From: an uncultured Coriobacteriales bacterium
GTDB taxonomy: Bacteria; Actinomycetota; Coriobacteriia; Coriobacteriales; Eggerthellaceae
Direction: 5' to 3'
DNA: 7,514 bases
Assembly: GCA_946892075.1 (NCBI GenBank)
Contig: CAMPNZ010000062.1
Span: 1 to 7,514, forward strand
Shown: in pieces, positions 1-6,617 of the stretch
How the letters are laid out: each line of letters begins with the position of its first letter
Numbering within the stretch: the first letter of the stretch is position 1
Translations under genes and position numbers: made by a program
The notes under the pieces: model-generated
What the model was told of the DNA's origin: nothing
The model's database searches: none
The model's input: the letters and a program-made list of their open reading frames with translations, nothing else

Positions 1-1
1 G

Positions 2-375
2 TGCTTTGGCAACCATCGCATCGCGCGGGCCAAAGCACGCAAACGCGTAGAAGAATTGCACGCCATGGGCTTTAACGAAGCGCGCGTGTATGGCGCAGAC
101 GAGCTTGATGGCTGCCATGCAATTCACGTGCTGAAATACGGCATGAACATGTATCAGAAAATGCCGGAAAACCCGAAAGTGAACGACGCTGTGAATGCGC
201 TTAACATCATGAAGCCTGTTGCGGGGCTTGCGGCGGCTGGTATTGCGGCTGGCCTTGGATTCTCGTACTTGCGCAGCGTGACGAAATGCTCTACGATGCA
301 GATAGTGAAAACGTTATCGATACCACAACCGATGAAGTGGTTCGTCACATCGACCACGAGGGTGGTGAGCGTTAA
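2..375 (+). CDS. Formate dehydrogenase iron-sulfur beta subunit (FdnH/FdoH-like), C-terminal part, with apparent frameshift
   Basis: This is the 3' end of the electron-transfer subunit of a respiratory formate dehydrogenase, which passes electrons from the catalytic alpha subunit through [4Fe-4S] clusters to the membrane cytochrome b. The visible part starts downstream of most cluster cysteines. It matches the E. coli FdnH C-terminus as I recall it: a 'RVEELHAMGFNEARVYG' stretch (like RVAELKTRGYDNAGLY), then 'HVLKYG', 'PENPKVNDAV', and one hydrophobic helix from 'KPVAGLAAAGIAAGLGF'. That frame (codons from base 2) then turns into a basic, non-FdnH-like tail ending at a TAG at 410-412, inside the next gene. 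A -1 change near 278-284 instead gives an acidic tail beginning DEMLYDADSE and ending at TAA 373-375, overlapping the gamma ATG. I take the shifted tail as the original C-terminus. Family assignment is firm. Whether the shift is a sequencing error, a mutation or recoding is open. Confidence 0.8.
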
Positions 376-1295
376 TGAACGTAGTAAAAAAGCTGTTCGG
401 CTTTATGGATAGGATTATCGTCATTACCGTAAAATTATTGTGTGGCGATCATCCCGAGCCCAACAAAGAAGAGCTTAAAAAGCAAGAAAAATGCCTTGAT
501 AAGTTTACCAATGAAAAAGGCGAACACGAGTTTCCTGTGCGTGTTATACCACGTCACTCACTACAAACGCGCATTACACATGGCGTGGTAGCTGTTTCGT
601 GCTTGTGGCTTATGGTGTCAGGCGTATTCGTGTTTGTACCGCCCATTGCTGCTGCATTTCCGCAGATAGCACAGGTTATGCGCATGAGTCACCGCTTAGT
701 GGGCGCCATCTTCATCATTTGCCCAATTGTAAGCGCGCTGCTTGCCCCTAAAGGCTTCAAGCTGTTTTGCGAAAAGTACTTCGTTAAATGGACGCCTGAA
801 GACATCGAGTTCATGAAGAAATTCGTGTTTTACATGATTGGTCCAAAAAAGGTGCACATGCCCGATCAAGACGAAGTAAAAAGCGGCCAGCGCTTTGCCG
901 ATGGTGCGATGGTACTCTCGAGTATTTTCATTGCTGTGTCGGGCCTTGTGTTGTGGCTTGGCACAAGCGTGTTCCGCACACCTGCAGAAGCGCAGATGAT
1001 CATGCGTATTTGCCACGATATTTGCTTTGTAATGTTCATTATCTTCGGTATTGCGCACATATACTTGGGTGCCGGTATTTTCCAACCGTACAAAGGAACG
1101 GCACGTCTTATGTGGGGCGACGGCAAAGTGCCTGAAAGCGATGGTTTGTATCACTGGGGCTTTTGGGCGCGTGAAGAAATTGAGCGCGGCAATATTGAGA
1201 ACGAAGACGCGAAACACCTGGCGAAACGCAATAAGCATCTGGCGAAAGTGAAAGCGAAGATGCAAGCGAAACAGGCAAAGAAAGCGAAAGATTAG
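375..1295 (+). CDS. Formate dehydrogenase cytochrome b gamma subunit (FdnI/FdoI-like)
   Basis: This is an integral membrane di-heme b-type cytochrome that anchors the formate dehydrogenase and passes its electrons to the quinone pool. It has 306 residues, longer than the roughly 217 of E. coli FdnI. The excess is an N-terminal extension of about 55 residues and a Lys/Ala-rich tail (about 280-306). Four hydrophobic helices lie near residues 68-90, 104-125, 176-198 and 210-235. Candidate heme ligands are His69 (RITHG), His106 (MSHRLVG), His214 (RICHD) and His228 (GIAHIY). The segment after helix 4, 'KGTARLMWGDGKV' then 'HWGFWAREE', matches the FdnI ending (KGSIKGMIEGKV ... HPRWYRE). The ATG overlaps the shifted-frame TAA of the beta gene (TAATG), which suggests translational coupling. 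The FdhE gene follows after 17 bases. The family call is secure; the menaquinone partner is inferred. Confidence 0.93.
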   Translation: MNVVKKLFGFMDRIIVITVKLLCGDHPEPNKEELKKQEKCLDKFTNEKGEHEFPVRVIPRHSLQTRITHGVVAVSCLWLMVSGVFVFVPPIAAAFPQIAQVMRMSHRLVGAIFIICPIVSALLAPKGFKLFCEKYFVKWTPEDIEFMKKFVFYMIGPKKVHMPDQDEVKSGQRFADGAMVLSSIFIAVSGLVLWLGTSVFRTPAEAQMIMRICHDICFVMFIIFGIAHIYLGAGIFQPYKGTARLMWGDGKVPESDGLYHWGFWAREEIERGNIENEDAKHLAKRNKHLAKVKAKMQAKQAKKAKD

Positions 1296-1312
1296 GAAAG
1301 GAGACGCCTGTC

Positions 1313-2380
1313 ATGGAGCAGTTTTTCGGAGCAAATTCACCTTTCAATGCAGGGAATAACTACGCCTCGCAAGCGATGCTTGGCAACGACACTCTGTTTC
1401 GTGACAAGGCCTTTTCCTACTACAAGCAGCTCTATCAGCAAAAGCAGCGACCGGGCGATGTAGCGCGTCTTGAGCTTTTTCAAGATTTGTATGCGTATCA
1501 GGATGCGCGGGCGCTTCAGCTGCACACCGAAAACAAAGAAGAACTCCCCCGCAATGCGATTATGACAGCGCAGTCGTTTGCCGATACCTGCCAGCACGTG
1601 TGCGAGGTGATGTGCAATCACACGGCACTAAACAGCGCAGCTCAAGCGGCGCTTGCGCATGTGTCGTGGGAAACGCTTATTGGCGCATTGATTGATGACG
1701 TTCAACATCTTCTTCACGAAGAACACACCTCCTCTACCGACATGCTTGCGACCAGCGAACCTACGGTGCACATGAATGTCATCATTGCGCAAGACGACAC
1801 AAAATACCGCGTTTCACCTGCGAATTTTCTGGAACTGCTGATGTATGCTGCGCAAGAAAAAGCCGCAGCCGCGCCCGATCAAGCGCCTACCAGCGAGAAC
1901 TTTGTTCCTGAAAGCGCACTTCCCACCTTGGCCGTTATATGCGCTTGTGCACTGCGCGCGCATCTGTTGTTGCCCGCGAAAAACGCTGCGCAAGACTACA
2001 CGAACTCAGCCGACAAAAGCGCTGATAGCCCCCTGGCCTGCCCCGTGTGTGGGTATAGCGAAACGCTGTCGTGGGTGGGAGAATTTACCGCGCACCACGG
2101 CAACGAGCGCGTGAAGTACTGTCCGCTGTGTGCATCGCAATGGGCGTTTGAGCGCATTCGCTGTGGACGCTGCGGTACTAAAAACCAAGGTCATCTGCAC
2201 TATACCAACGAAGAGCACGACAACTCGCATCGCATTTTGATCTGCGACGAGTGCCATTCCTACGAGCGCGTTGTGTTTCAGGAACACTTGGAATCGCCTG
2301 CGTTTTCTATCGAAGTGGAAGACGTGGTAATGGCTCCTCTTGATGCGCTTGCGCAAAGCGTGCTTTCGCAGCGCGCATAA
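1313..2380 (+). CDS. fdhE: FdhE-like formate dehydrogenase accessory protein
   Basis: This is a cytoplasmic accessory protein needed to make active respiratory formate dehydrogenase. In E. coli, FdhE is a rubredoxin-like iron protein that binds the catalytic subunit before Tat export. The product has 355 residues, somewhat longer than the roughly 309 of E. coli FdhE. The diagnostic part is C-terminal, with four CxxC pairs: Cys243/246 (ACPVCGY), Cys270/273 (YCPLC), Cys284/287 (RCGRCGT) and Cys311/314 (CDECHSYER). These alternate in the FdhE pattern, including 'ASQWAFERIRC', like SEWHMVRVKC in E. coli. The N-terminal two thirds is helical-looking and poorly conserved. Start choice: the ATG is preceded by AAAGGAG (1297-1303) at 9-base spacing, and this site begins just after the gamma-gene TAG. 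The position directly after the gamma gene fits an fdh operon. The Cys-free N-terminal region is not diagnostic on its own. Confidence 0.88.
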   Translation: MEQFFGANSPFNAGNNYASQAMLGNDTLFRDKAFSYYKQLYQQKQRPGDVARLELFQDLYAYQDARALQLHTENKEELPRNAIMTAQSFADTCQHVCEVMCNHTALNSAAQAALAHVSWETLIGALIDDVQHLLHEEHTSSTDMLATSEPTVHMNVIIAQDDTKYRVSPANFLELLMYAAQEKAAAAPDQAPTSENFVPESALPTLAVICACALRAHLLLPAKNAAQDYTNSADKSADSPLACPVCGYSETLSWVGEFTAHHGNERVKYCPLCASQWAFERIRCGRCGTKNQGHLHYTNEEHDNSHRILICDECHSYERVVFQEHLESPAFSIEVEDVVMAPLDALAQSVLSQRA

Positions 2381-2440
2381 ACGCACACCGTACAACTCTG
2401 CATAAAACCACCAACTTGCATATATCATCAAATATGAACC

Positions 2441-2457
2441 TGTCGGAATTTCCGACA
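2441..2457. promoter_or_regulatory. Palindrome 1, candidate operator
   Basis: TGTCGGAATTTCCGACA is a perfect inverted repeat with 7-base arms around ATT. It lies 61 bases after the fdhE stop. No T-run follows, so it does not look like an intrinsic terminator. Its core (TCGG, one variable base, ATTTCCGA) recurs in the second palindrome 67 bases downstream (centre to centre), which suggests two sites for the same dimeric regulator. The regulator is unknown. Confidence 0.5.
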
Positions 2458-2475
2458 CCTTGCTTTCATCGCCAT

Positions 2476-2494
2476 AAAAGCTACTCAAAAGCTA
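2476..2494 (+). repeat. 8-base direct repeat AAAAGCTA, 11-base period
   Basis: AAAAGCTA occurs at 2476-2483 and 2487-2494, separated by CTC, so the copies sit about one helical turn apart. It lies just before palindrome 2, and a TTCGGT at 2495-2500 repeats at 2509-2514 within that palindrome's left side. This may be part of the same regulatory array. Confidence 0.4.
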
Positions 2495-2502
2495 TTCGGT
2501 TT

Positions 2503-2529
2503 CAGTTGTTCGGTATTTCCGAACAACTG
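2503..2529. promoter_or_regulatory. Palindrome 2, candidate operator or stem-loop
   Basis: This is a perfect inverted repeat with 11-base arms, CAGTTGTTCGG (2503-2513) and CCGAACAACTG (2519-2529), around the loop TATTT. It shares its core with palindrome 1 at 2441-2457. As RNA it would make a strong hairpin, but no T-run follows on either strand, so an operator is preferred over a terminator. It lies about 350 bases upstream of the binding-protein start. Confidence 0.5.
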
Positions 2530-2689
2530 GATATAAACAACCACTTCTCACATACGCGCACCCATTCCTGCGCCCGTACCCGTTCCCGCTGGCAAGACAG
2601 CACAACCCGTTCCCCTTCTCGTGCATAAAACCACCCTATCACCTGCGGATACTTCCCCATTTATCGCACGCTCCAACCATGAGCTTCCC

Positions 2690-2800
2690 TTTAATTGTTG
2701 TAAAATTAAATTAGAATTGCTTACTTTCACTTAAATTTTTGATTGTTTGTTGTTACAATTACACCGTGTTGTTACGAAACTGTAATTGGTAATACACCAG
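2690..2800 (+). promoter_or_regulatory. AT-rich promoter region with dyad, possible NikR-like operator
   Basis: This AT-rich zone is the likely promoter for the importer operon. TACAAT (2754-2759) and TAGAAT (2712-2717) each match the -10 consensus at 5 of 6 positions, but no good -35 box is paired with either. CAATTACA (2756-2763) and TGTAATTG (2781-2788) form a perfect 8-base dyad with a 17-base gap. TGTTGTTAC repeats at 2748-2756 and 2767-2775. TTGTTAC (2769-2775) and GTAATAC (2789-2795), 13 bases apart, match 12 of 14 positions of the NikR operator form GTGTTAC-N13/14-GTAACAC as I recall it. Which elements work is inferred. Confidence 0.4.
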
Positions 2801-2878
2801 TGCGCTTACGCGACAGCCATTGCAGACGAGACGTAGTAACAAGCCATCTAGTAATACGCAAAGCGAAAGGAGCTTTAG

Positions 2879-4546
2879 ATGGACAACGAAAGCACTTTGT
2901 ATCCACCGTCCGAAAAAACCCCACACAGCGGTATCACCAGGCGAAACGTTATTAAGGCAGGCGCCGCAATGGGCGCATGTGCCGGTGCGGCTGGCATTTT
3001 GGGTTGTCAATCTGAAAAGCCAAAAGAGAAGAAAGCGGAAGCGCCAACTGACGCAAAAGACACGCTTACCATCTTTGTTGGCGAAGACTTCGAAGAAGGT
3101 TTCGACCCTCTGACCTCGGAATACAACAGCAACGGTATGTTCAACGTGTTCCACTCATATCTTTTGAAATTCGACAACAACGCCAAAATTGTCCCCGATT
3201 TAGCGGAAAGCTTCAAAGTTTCAGAAGATGGCCTTACCTATACCTACACCTTGAAAAAAGGCATTAAGTTCAGCGACGGCAGCCCGCTTACCGCCGAGGA
3301 TGTTGCCTTCTCATACCTTACCATTCGCGACAACGGAGCAGGTCAAATTGACTTTAAGGCCATTGCCGACGTAAAAGCGCTGAACGAAACAACCGTTGAG
3401 TTCAAGCTGAAGCGCCGCGATTCAAGCTTCGTTACGCGTACAGCTAAGCTGGGCATTGTTCCGAAAAAAGGCTATGCGGCAAAAGACTACCGCATGAACC
3501 CTATTGGTTCGGGTCCGTTCAAGATGGTGAAATACGAGCCAGGTCAGCAGCTTATCGTTGAGCCAAACCCGCAGTATTACGGCAAAAAATCGCAGTTCAA
3601 GCGTATTACGTTTTTATTCTTAAGCAACGAAACCGCCCTTGCACACGCGCAATCGGGCAAGCTTGATGTAGTTATGGTTCAGCCTGAATACGCCAAAGAA
3701 AAAGTTGCGGGCATGCATCTGGTAACGCTTCCAACAATCGACACGCGCGGTTTCCACTTGCCTACGTTTGCGCCGAAGAAAATCGACGGCAAGGAATACG
3801 GCAACCCAGTAACGGCTGATATCGCAGTTCGCAAGGCTTTGAACATCGGTATTAACCGCAAAGAAATTGTTGAGCATTCATTAAATGGCATCGGAACGCC
3901 TGCAACCGCGCTGCTTCACAATATGCCGTGGGCTAACCCTGCTGCTGAATTTAAAGATGGCCGCCTGGAAGAAGCGAAAAAAATTCTTGAAGACGCAGGT
4001 TGGAAGCTTAACAAAGACGGCATTCGCGAGAAGAACGGCACGCTGTGCGCCTTTAACATGCTTGGAATTTCAAGCGATATGCAGCGCTACGACATTGCTG
4101 TTGGCGTTGCTGAACAGGCAAAGAAGCTGGGCATTAAGATTACGCCAAAGGCTTACGGCTGGAAGCAGGCGCGTACGCTTACACCAACCACGCCGCTGTG
4201 CTGGGGTACGGGCGACTACGATCCATCAGGCGACTTGGTTGGATACTTTGGCTCAAAAGGCTCTATCAATGACGCGCGTTACTCGAACCCAACGGTTGAC
4301 AAGCACATTGAAGAAGCTTTGGACGCAAAGACAAACGAAGAAGCGTATGAAATTTGGAAGAAAGTGCAGTGGGATGGCAAGACAGGTCCTGAAAGCGAAA
4401 ACGGCGACTTGCCGTACCTGTGGATTGTTACCATCAATCACACTTACTTCGTAAAAGATGACCTTGACATCGGTAAACAGCTAGTACATCCGCACGGACA
4501 CGGTTGGCCGGTAGCCTTCAACTTAAGCGAATGGAAGCGCAAGTAG
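2879..4546 (+). CDS. ABC importer substrate-binding lipoprotein, peptide/nickel type (SBP family 5), Tat-exported
   Basis: This is the extracytoplasmic solute receptor that captures the substrate and hands it to the permease pair encoded downstream. It has 555 residues, a normal length for family 5 (DppA/OppA/NikA). The N-terminus carries a twin-arginine signal, T20-R21-R22-N-V-I-K26, a small-residue hydrophobic stretch, then a lipobox I40-L41-G42-C43, so the protein should be folded, Tat-exported and lipid-anchored at Cys43. A charged linker follows. The family signature 'DLAESFKVSEDGLTYTYTLK' and 'FSDGSPLTAEDVAFSY' spans residues 107-146, and 'NPIGSGPFKMVKYEPG' also fits. Start choice: ATG at 2879 with AAAGGAG (2866-2872) six bases upstream. 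A spacer of 221 bases separates it from the first permease gene. The substrate cannot be read from the sequence; nickel (free or chelated) and peptides are the main options. Confidence 0.9.
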   Translation: MDNESTLYPPSEKTPHSGITRRNVIKAGAAMGACAGAAGILGCQSEKPKEKKAEAPTDAKDTLTIFVGEDFEEGFDPLTSEYNSNGMFNVFHSYLLKFDNNAKIVPDLAESFKVSEDGLTYTYTLKKGIKFSDGSPLTAEDVAFSYLTIRDNGAGQIDFKAIADVKALNETTVEFKLKRRDSSFVTRTAKLGIVPKKGYAAKDYRMNPIGSGPFKMVKYEPGQQLIVEPNPQYYGKKSQFKRITFLFLSNETALAHAQSGKLDVVMVQPEYAKEKVAGMHLVTLPTIDTRGFHLPTFAPKKIDGKEYGNPVTADIAVRKALNIGINRKEIVEHSLNGIGTPATALLHNMPWANPAAEFKDGRLEEAKKILEDAGWKLNKDGIREKNGTLCAFNMLGISSDMQRYDIAVGVAEQAKKLGIKITPKAYGWKQARTLTPTTPLCWGTGDYDPSGDLVGYFGSKGSINDARYSNPTVDKHIEEALDAKTNEEAYEIWKKVQWDGKTGPESENGDLPYLWIVTINHTYFVKDDLDIGKQLVHPHGHGWPVAFNLSEWKRK

Positions 4547-4767
4547 CACGCCACGCGTAACCAGCGTGAACGCATGACGCAAGCTCGGGCTGCGCGCAAT
4601 GGGCGCGGGCTCGGGCTTGCATTGCAAGCGCGGCGGGCTCACTCTTGGGTGCGTTCTGGAACACGTTCTTACACGTGAGCTCGCGTATAACCAGCACGCA
4701 ACGCGCGTGCGCAGAGTACCTTATTTTGTGCATGAGTGCGCAGAAGGCGAACACAAAGGAACTAACT
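4547..4767. other. GC-rich, repeat-rich spacer between binding protein and permease genes
   Basis: These 221 bases hold no convincing gene. A frame open from a TTG at 4645 reaches the permease, but its 41 extra residues resemble no permease N-terminus. The stretch is packed with short repeats and dyads: CACGC/GCGTG (4552-4556/4564-4568), two copies of GCTCGGGCT (4583-4591, 4609-4617), a hairpin zone at 4579-4629, and an imperfect direct repeat of about 20 bases (4554-4573 and 4682-4704, both containing AACCAGC) near its two ends. It probably acts at the RNA level to set expression of the binding protein above the permeases, or it is a small inserted repeat. Confidence 0.5.
4579..4629 (+). repeat. 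Overlapping alternative stem-loops in the spacer
   Basis: GCAAGC (4579-4584) can pair with GCTTGC (4615-4620), with an inner CGCGC/GCGCG stem (4593-4597, 4603-4607) around AATGG. The same GCTTGC also belongs to the perfect palindrome GCTTGCATTGCAAGC (4615-4629). The two folds exclude each other. No T-run follows, so a plain intrinsic terminator is unlikely; an mRNA-stabilising or processing element is more plausible. Confidence 0.5.
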
Positions 4768-5754
4768 ATGAAACAAGCAAAATTTTGGATTGAAACGTTT
4801 CTGCGCCTCATCCTACTTCTTGTTGCGGCAAGCATTATCACCTTTGCCCTGGTAAACGCTGCACCTATCGACCCTGTTGCAGCATACGCTGGCGGCGAAA
4901 ACACGTTCTCCAAAGAACAGCTTGCCTCAATTGCCGCCCACTGGGGCTTCGACAAACCCCCTGTTGAACGCTACTTTATGTGGATTGGCGGCCTCCTTCA
5001 CGGCGACGGCGGCATTTCTGTTATCTACCAGCGCCCCGTTGTACAAATTCTGTGCGAACGCGCAGGAAATTCACTGCTGCTGATGGGCTGCGCATGGGTG
5101 CTATCAGGCATTATCGGCTTTGCGGCCGGCATCGTATGCGGCTTGTATCCGCGCTCGATTGCCGATAAGCTGTTGAAAGGCATCTGTATCGTGCTTTCTG
5201 CGGCGCCAACATTTTGGGTAGGGCTGGTGTGCCTTTCGATATTCGCTGTGGCGCTGGGCTGGTTCCCGCTGGGACACGCCTACCCCGTTGGACTTACGCC
5301 TGACCAGGTAACATGGGGTCAGCGCATCCACCACCTTATTCTTCCTGCGCTGGTGTTAGCGGTATCGGGCATCGGCAATATCACGCTGCAAACGCGCGAA
5401 AAAGTAATCGAAATCATGCAAAGCGACATGGTTACCTTCGCGAAAGCTCGCGGCGAAACAACACGCCAAATTATCACGCGCCACCTGCTGCGCAACATTT
5501 CACTTCCTGCCATTACGCTGCAATTCGCCTACATTTCAGAAGTTTTTGGCGGCTCGGTACTTGCCGAGCAAGTGTTCGCGTACCCAGGCTTGGGAAACGC
5601 GGTCGTTCAATCGGCACTTTCAATGGACATTCCGCTGCTGCTAGGCGTTGCGCTGGTGTCGGCCGTGTTCGTGTTCGTTGGAAACTTCATTGCAAACGTA
5701 CTGTACGGAATTATTGATCCCCGTATCAAACGAGGAGCTGAGCTGCATGACTAA
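4768..5754 (+). CDS. ABC importer permease 1 (DppB/NikB-like)
   Basis: This is the first of two inner-membrane permeases that form the import channel and receive substrate from the upstream lipoprotein. It has 328 residues, typical for the DppB/NikB family. Features in order: an N-terminal helix (about 12-32), the extracytoplasmic segment with 'PIDPVAAYAGG' (33-43) and 'HWGFDKPPVERY' (58-69), 'GGISVIYQRPV' (81-91), five further hydrophobic helices, the ATPase-contacting EAA loop (about 225-247, 'AKARGETTRQIITRHLLRNISLP'), 'LAEQVFAYPGLG' (265-276), and the closing 'DPRIKRG' (317-323). Start choice: ATG at 4768 with AAAGGA (4755-4760) seven bases upstream; an in-frame TTG at 4645 is rejected. 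Its stop overlaps the next gene by 8 bases, so the two permeases are probably made in equal amounts by coupling. Confidence 0.92.
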   Translation: MKQAKFWIETFLRLILLLVAASIITFALVNAAPIDPVAAYAGGENTFSKEQLASIAAHWGFDKPPVERYFMWIGGLLHGDGGISVIYQRPVVQILCERAGNSLLLMGCAWVLSGIIGFAAGIVCGLYPRSIADKLLKGICIVLSAAPTFWVGLVCLSIFAVALGWFPLGHAYPVGLTPDQVTWGQRIHHLILPALVLAVSGIGNITLQTREKVIEIMQSDMVTFAKARGETTRQIITRHLLRNISLPAITLQFAYISEVFGGSVLAEQVFAYPGLGNAVVQSALSMDIPLLLGVALVSAVFVFVGNFIANVLYGIIDPRIKRGAELHD

Positions 5755-6607
5755 TACAACTACCACTCAAACAGCCGTTAAACACACATGGAACAACATG
5801 CGCACGAAAACCCTCATTTTACTGGGAATTGTACTGGTTGTGTTGCTTGTTGTGCTGGCGGTTGGTCTTACGATGAACCCCGATTTGTACAGCTCGCACT
5901 TAACCGGCAAGCTGCAAAAACCCTCTGGCGCGCATTGGTTTGGAACCGACTACCTTGGCCACGACATGTTCCACCGCACCATTCGCGGACTTGCACTGTC
6001 TATCCTTATTGGTTTGGGCGCGTCAATTATATCGGGCATCATCGCCATTGTTTTGGGAACTATTTCTGCGGTGTGTTCTGGCTGGATCGACAAAGTGGTT
6101 TTATGGGCAGTCGACCTGGTGTTATCCATTCCTCACATGGTGCTTTTGCTGCTCATTTCCTTTGCTTTGGGCGGCGGCGTGCAGGGCGTTATCGTTGCTG
6201 TTGCACTCAGCCACTGGCCAACCCTTACCCGTGTTATTCGCGCCGAAGTGCTGCGCATCAAAACCTCGCAATACGTAGCGCAGTCGCGTTCGTTTGGGAA
6301 AAGCGGTGTGTGGATTGCATTTCACCATGTAATCCCCCACATTTTGCCGCAAGCTATCGTGGGTATTATCATGCTGTTCCCCCACGCCATTTTGCACGAA
6401 AGCGCGCTGACGTTTTTGGGCTTCGGCCTGCCGCTTGACTCGCCTGCTATCGGCGCTATCCTTACCGACGCCATGAAATTTATTGCAACAGGTCAGTGGT
6501 GGCTTGCGTTCTTCCCTGGTTTATTGCTGGTAATTATCGTGCTGTTGATGTTTACGCTGGGCGACAACATCAAGCACCTGTTAAGCCCGCAAACGGCACA
6601 AGAATAA
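5747..6607 (+). CDS. ABC importer permease 2 (DppC/NikC-like)
   Basis: This is the second channel-forming permease, partner of the gene before it. It has 286 residues, usual for DppC/NikC. After a Thr-rich cytoplasmic N-terminus comes a first helix (about 22-42), then the family's extracytoplasmic motif 'HWFGTDYLGHDMFHRTIRG' (63-81), several membrane helices, and the EAA loop that docks on the ATPase (about 178-201, 'AQSRSFGKSGVWIAFHHVIPHILP'). 'HESALTFLGFGLPLDSPAIGAIL' follows (217-239), another family hallmark. Start choice: ATG at 5747, inside the permease 1 stop region (ATGACTAA), with AGGAG (5733-5737) nine bases upstream. The frame stays open to 5648, but the added residues are out-of-frame permease 1 sequence. 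The ATPase gene begins 10 bases after the stop. Confidence 0.92.
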   Translation: MTNTTTTQTAVKHTWNNMRTKTLILLGIVLVVLLVVLAVGLTMNPDLYSSHLTGKLQKPSGAHWFGTDYLGHDMFHRTIRGLALSILIGLGASIISGIIAIVLGTISAVCSGWIDKVVLWAVDLVLSIPHMVLLLLISFALGGGVQGVIVAVALSHWPTLTRVIRAEVLRIKTSQYVAQSRSFGKSGVWIAFHHVIPHILPQAIVGIIMLFPHAILHESALTFLGFGLPLDSPAIGAILTDAMKFIATGQWWLAFFPGLLLVIIVLLMFTLGDNIKHLLSPQTAQE

Positions 6608-6617
6608 GGAGCCCATC

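Larger units (their letters stand above)
2399..2635. repeat. Separated 14-base direct repeat TGCATAAAACCACC
   Basis: The 14-mer TGCATAAAACCACC occurs exactly at 2399-2412 and again at 2622-2635, both on the + strand, 223 bases apart. The copies bracket both palindromes and the pyrimidine-rich stretch. This could be the trace of a small duplication or insertion, or a pair of protein-binding sites. No coding role is seen. Confidence 0.6.
2381..2878. other. Long intergenic region between the fdh block and the ABC importer operon
   Basis: No open frame in these 498 bases looks coding. The short frames overlap repeats and lack a convincing ribosome site. Contents in order: one copy of a 14-base repeat, two palindromes of related sequence, an 8-base tandem repeat, a pyrimidine-rich stretch (about 2560-2625), the second copy of the 14-base repeat, and a markedly AT-rich zone (about 2690-2795) leading to the binding-protein gene. 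No intrinsic terminator with a T-run follows fdhE. The promoter of the importer operon probably lies here. Confidence 0.7.

Noticed and set aside
260..300. Programmed -1 frameshift site in the beta subunit gene
   Set aside because: No X-XXY-YYZ slippery heptamer is visible near the frame change, so an indel or sequencing error is preferred.
696..1265. 189-residue open frame on the - strand
   Set aside because: It lies wholly antisense to the well-supported cytochrome b gene, shows no recognisable domain, and is best explained by codon bias in the real gene.
2006..2488. 160-residue open frame on the - strand
   Set aside because: It is mostly antisense to the FdhE cysteine motifs and runs through palindrome 1, with no family resemblance.
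2503..2529. Intrinsic terminator for the fdh block
   Set aside because: The stem is strong, but no T-run follows on either strand and it lies more than 120 bases after the fdhE stop.
2416..2628. 70-residue frame in the intergenic region
   Set aside because: It crosses both palindromes and the pyrimidine-rich stretch, has no ribosome site that I can see, and has no recognisable sequence.
3885..4454. 189-residue open frame on the + strand
   Set aside because: It is an alternate frame within the substrate-binding protein gene; its Arg/Thr-rich composition is typical of shifted-frame sequence.
4645..4767. Upstream TTG start extending permease 1 by 41 residues
   Set aside because: The added residues do not resemble a permease N-terminus. 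The ATG at 4768 has a good ribosome site and begins just before the first membrane helix.
5648..5746. Upstream start extending permease 2 by 33 residues
   Set aside because: The added residues are only the shifted frame of permease 1. The ATG at 5747 has AGGAG upstream and gives the normal family length.
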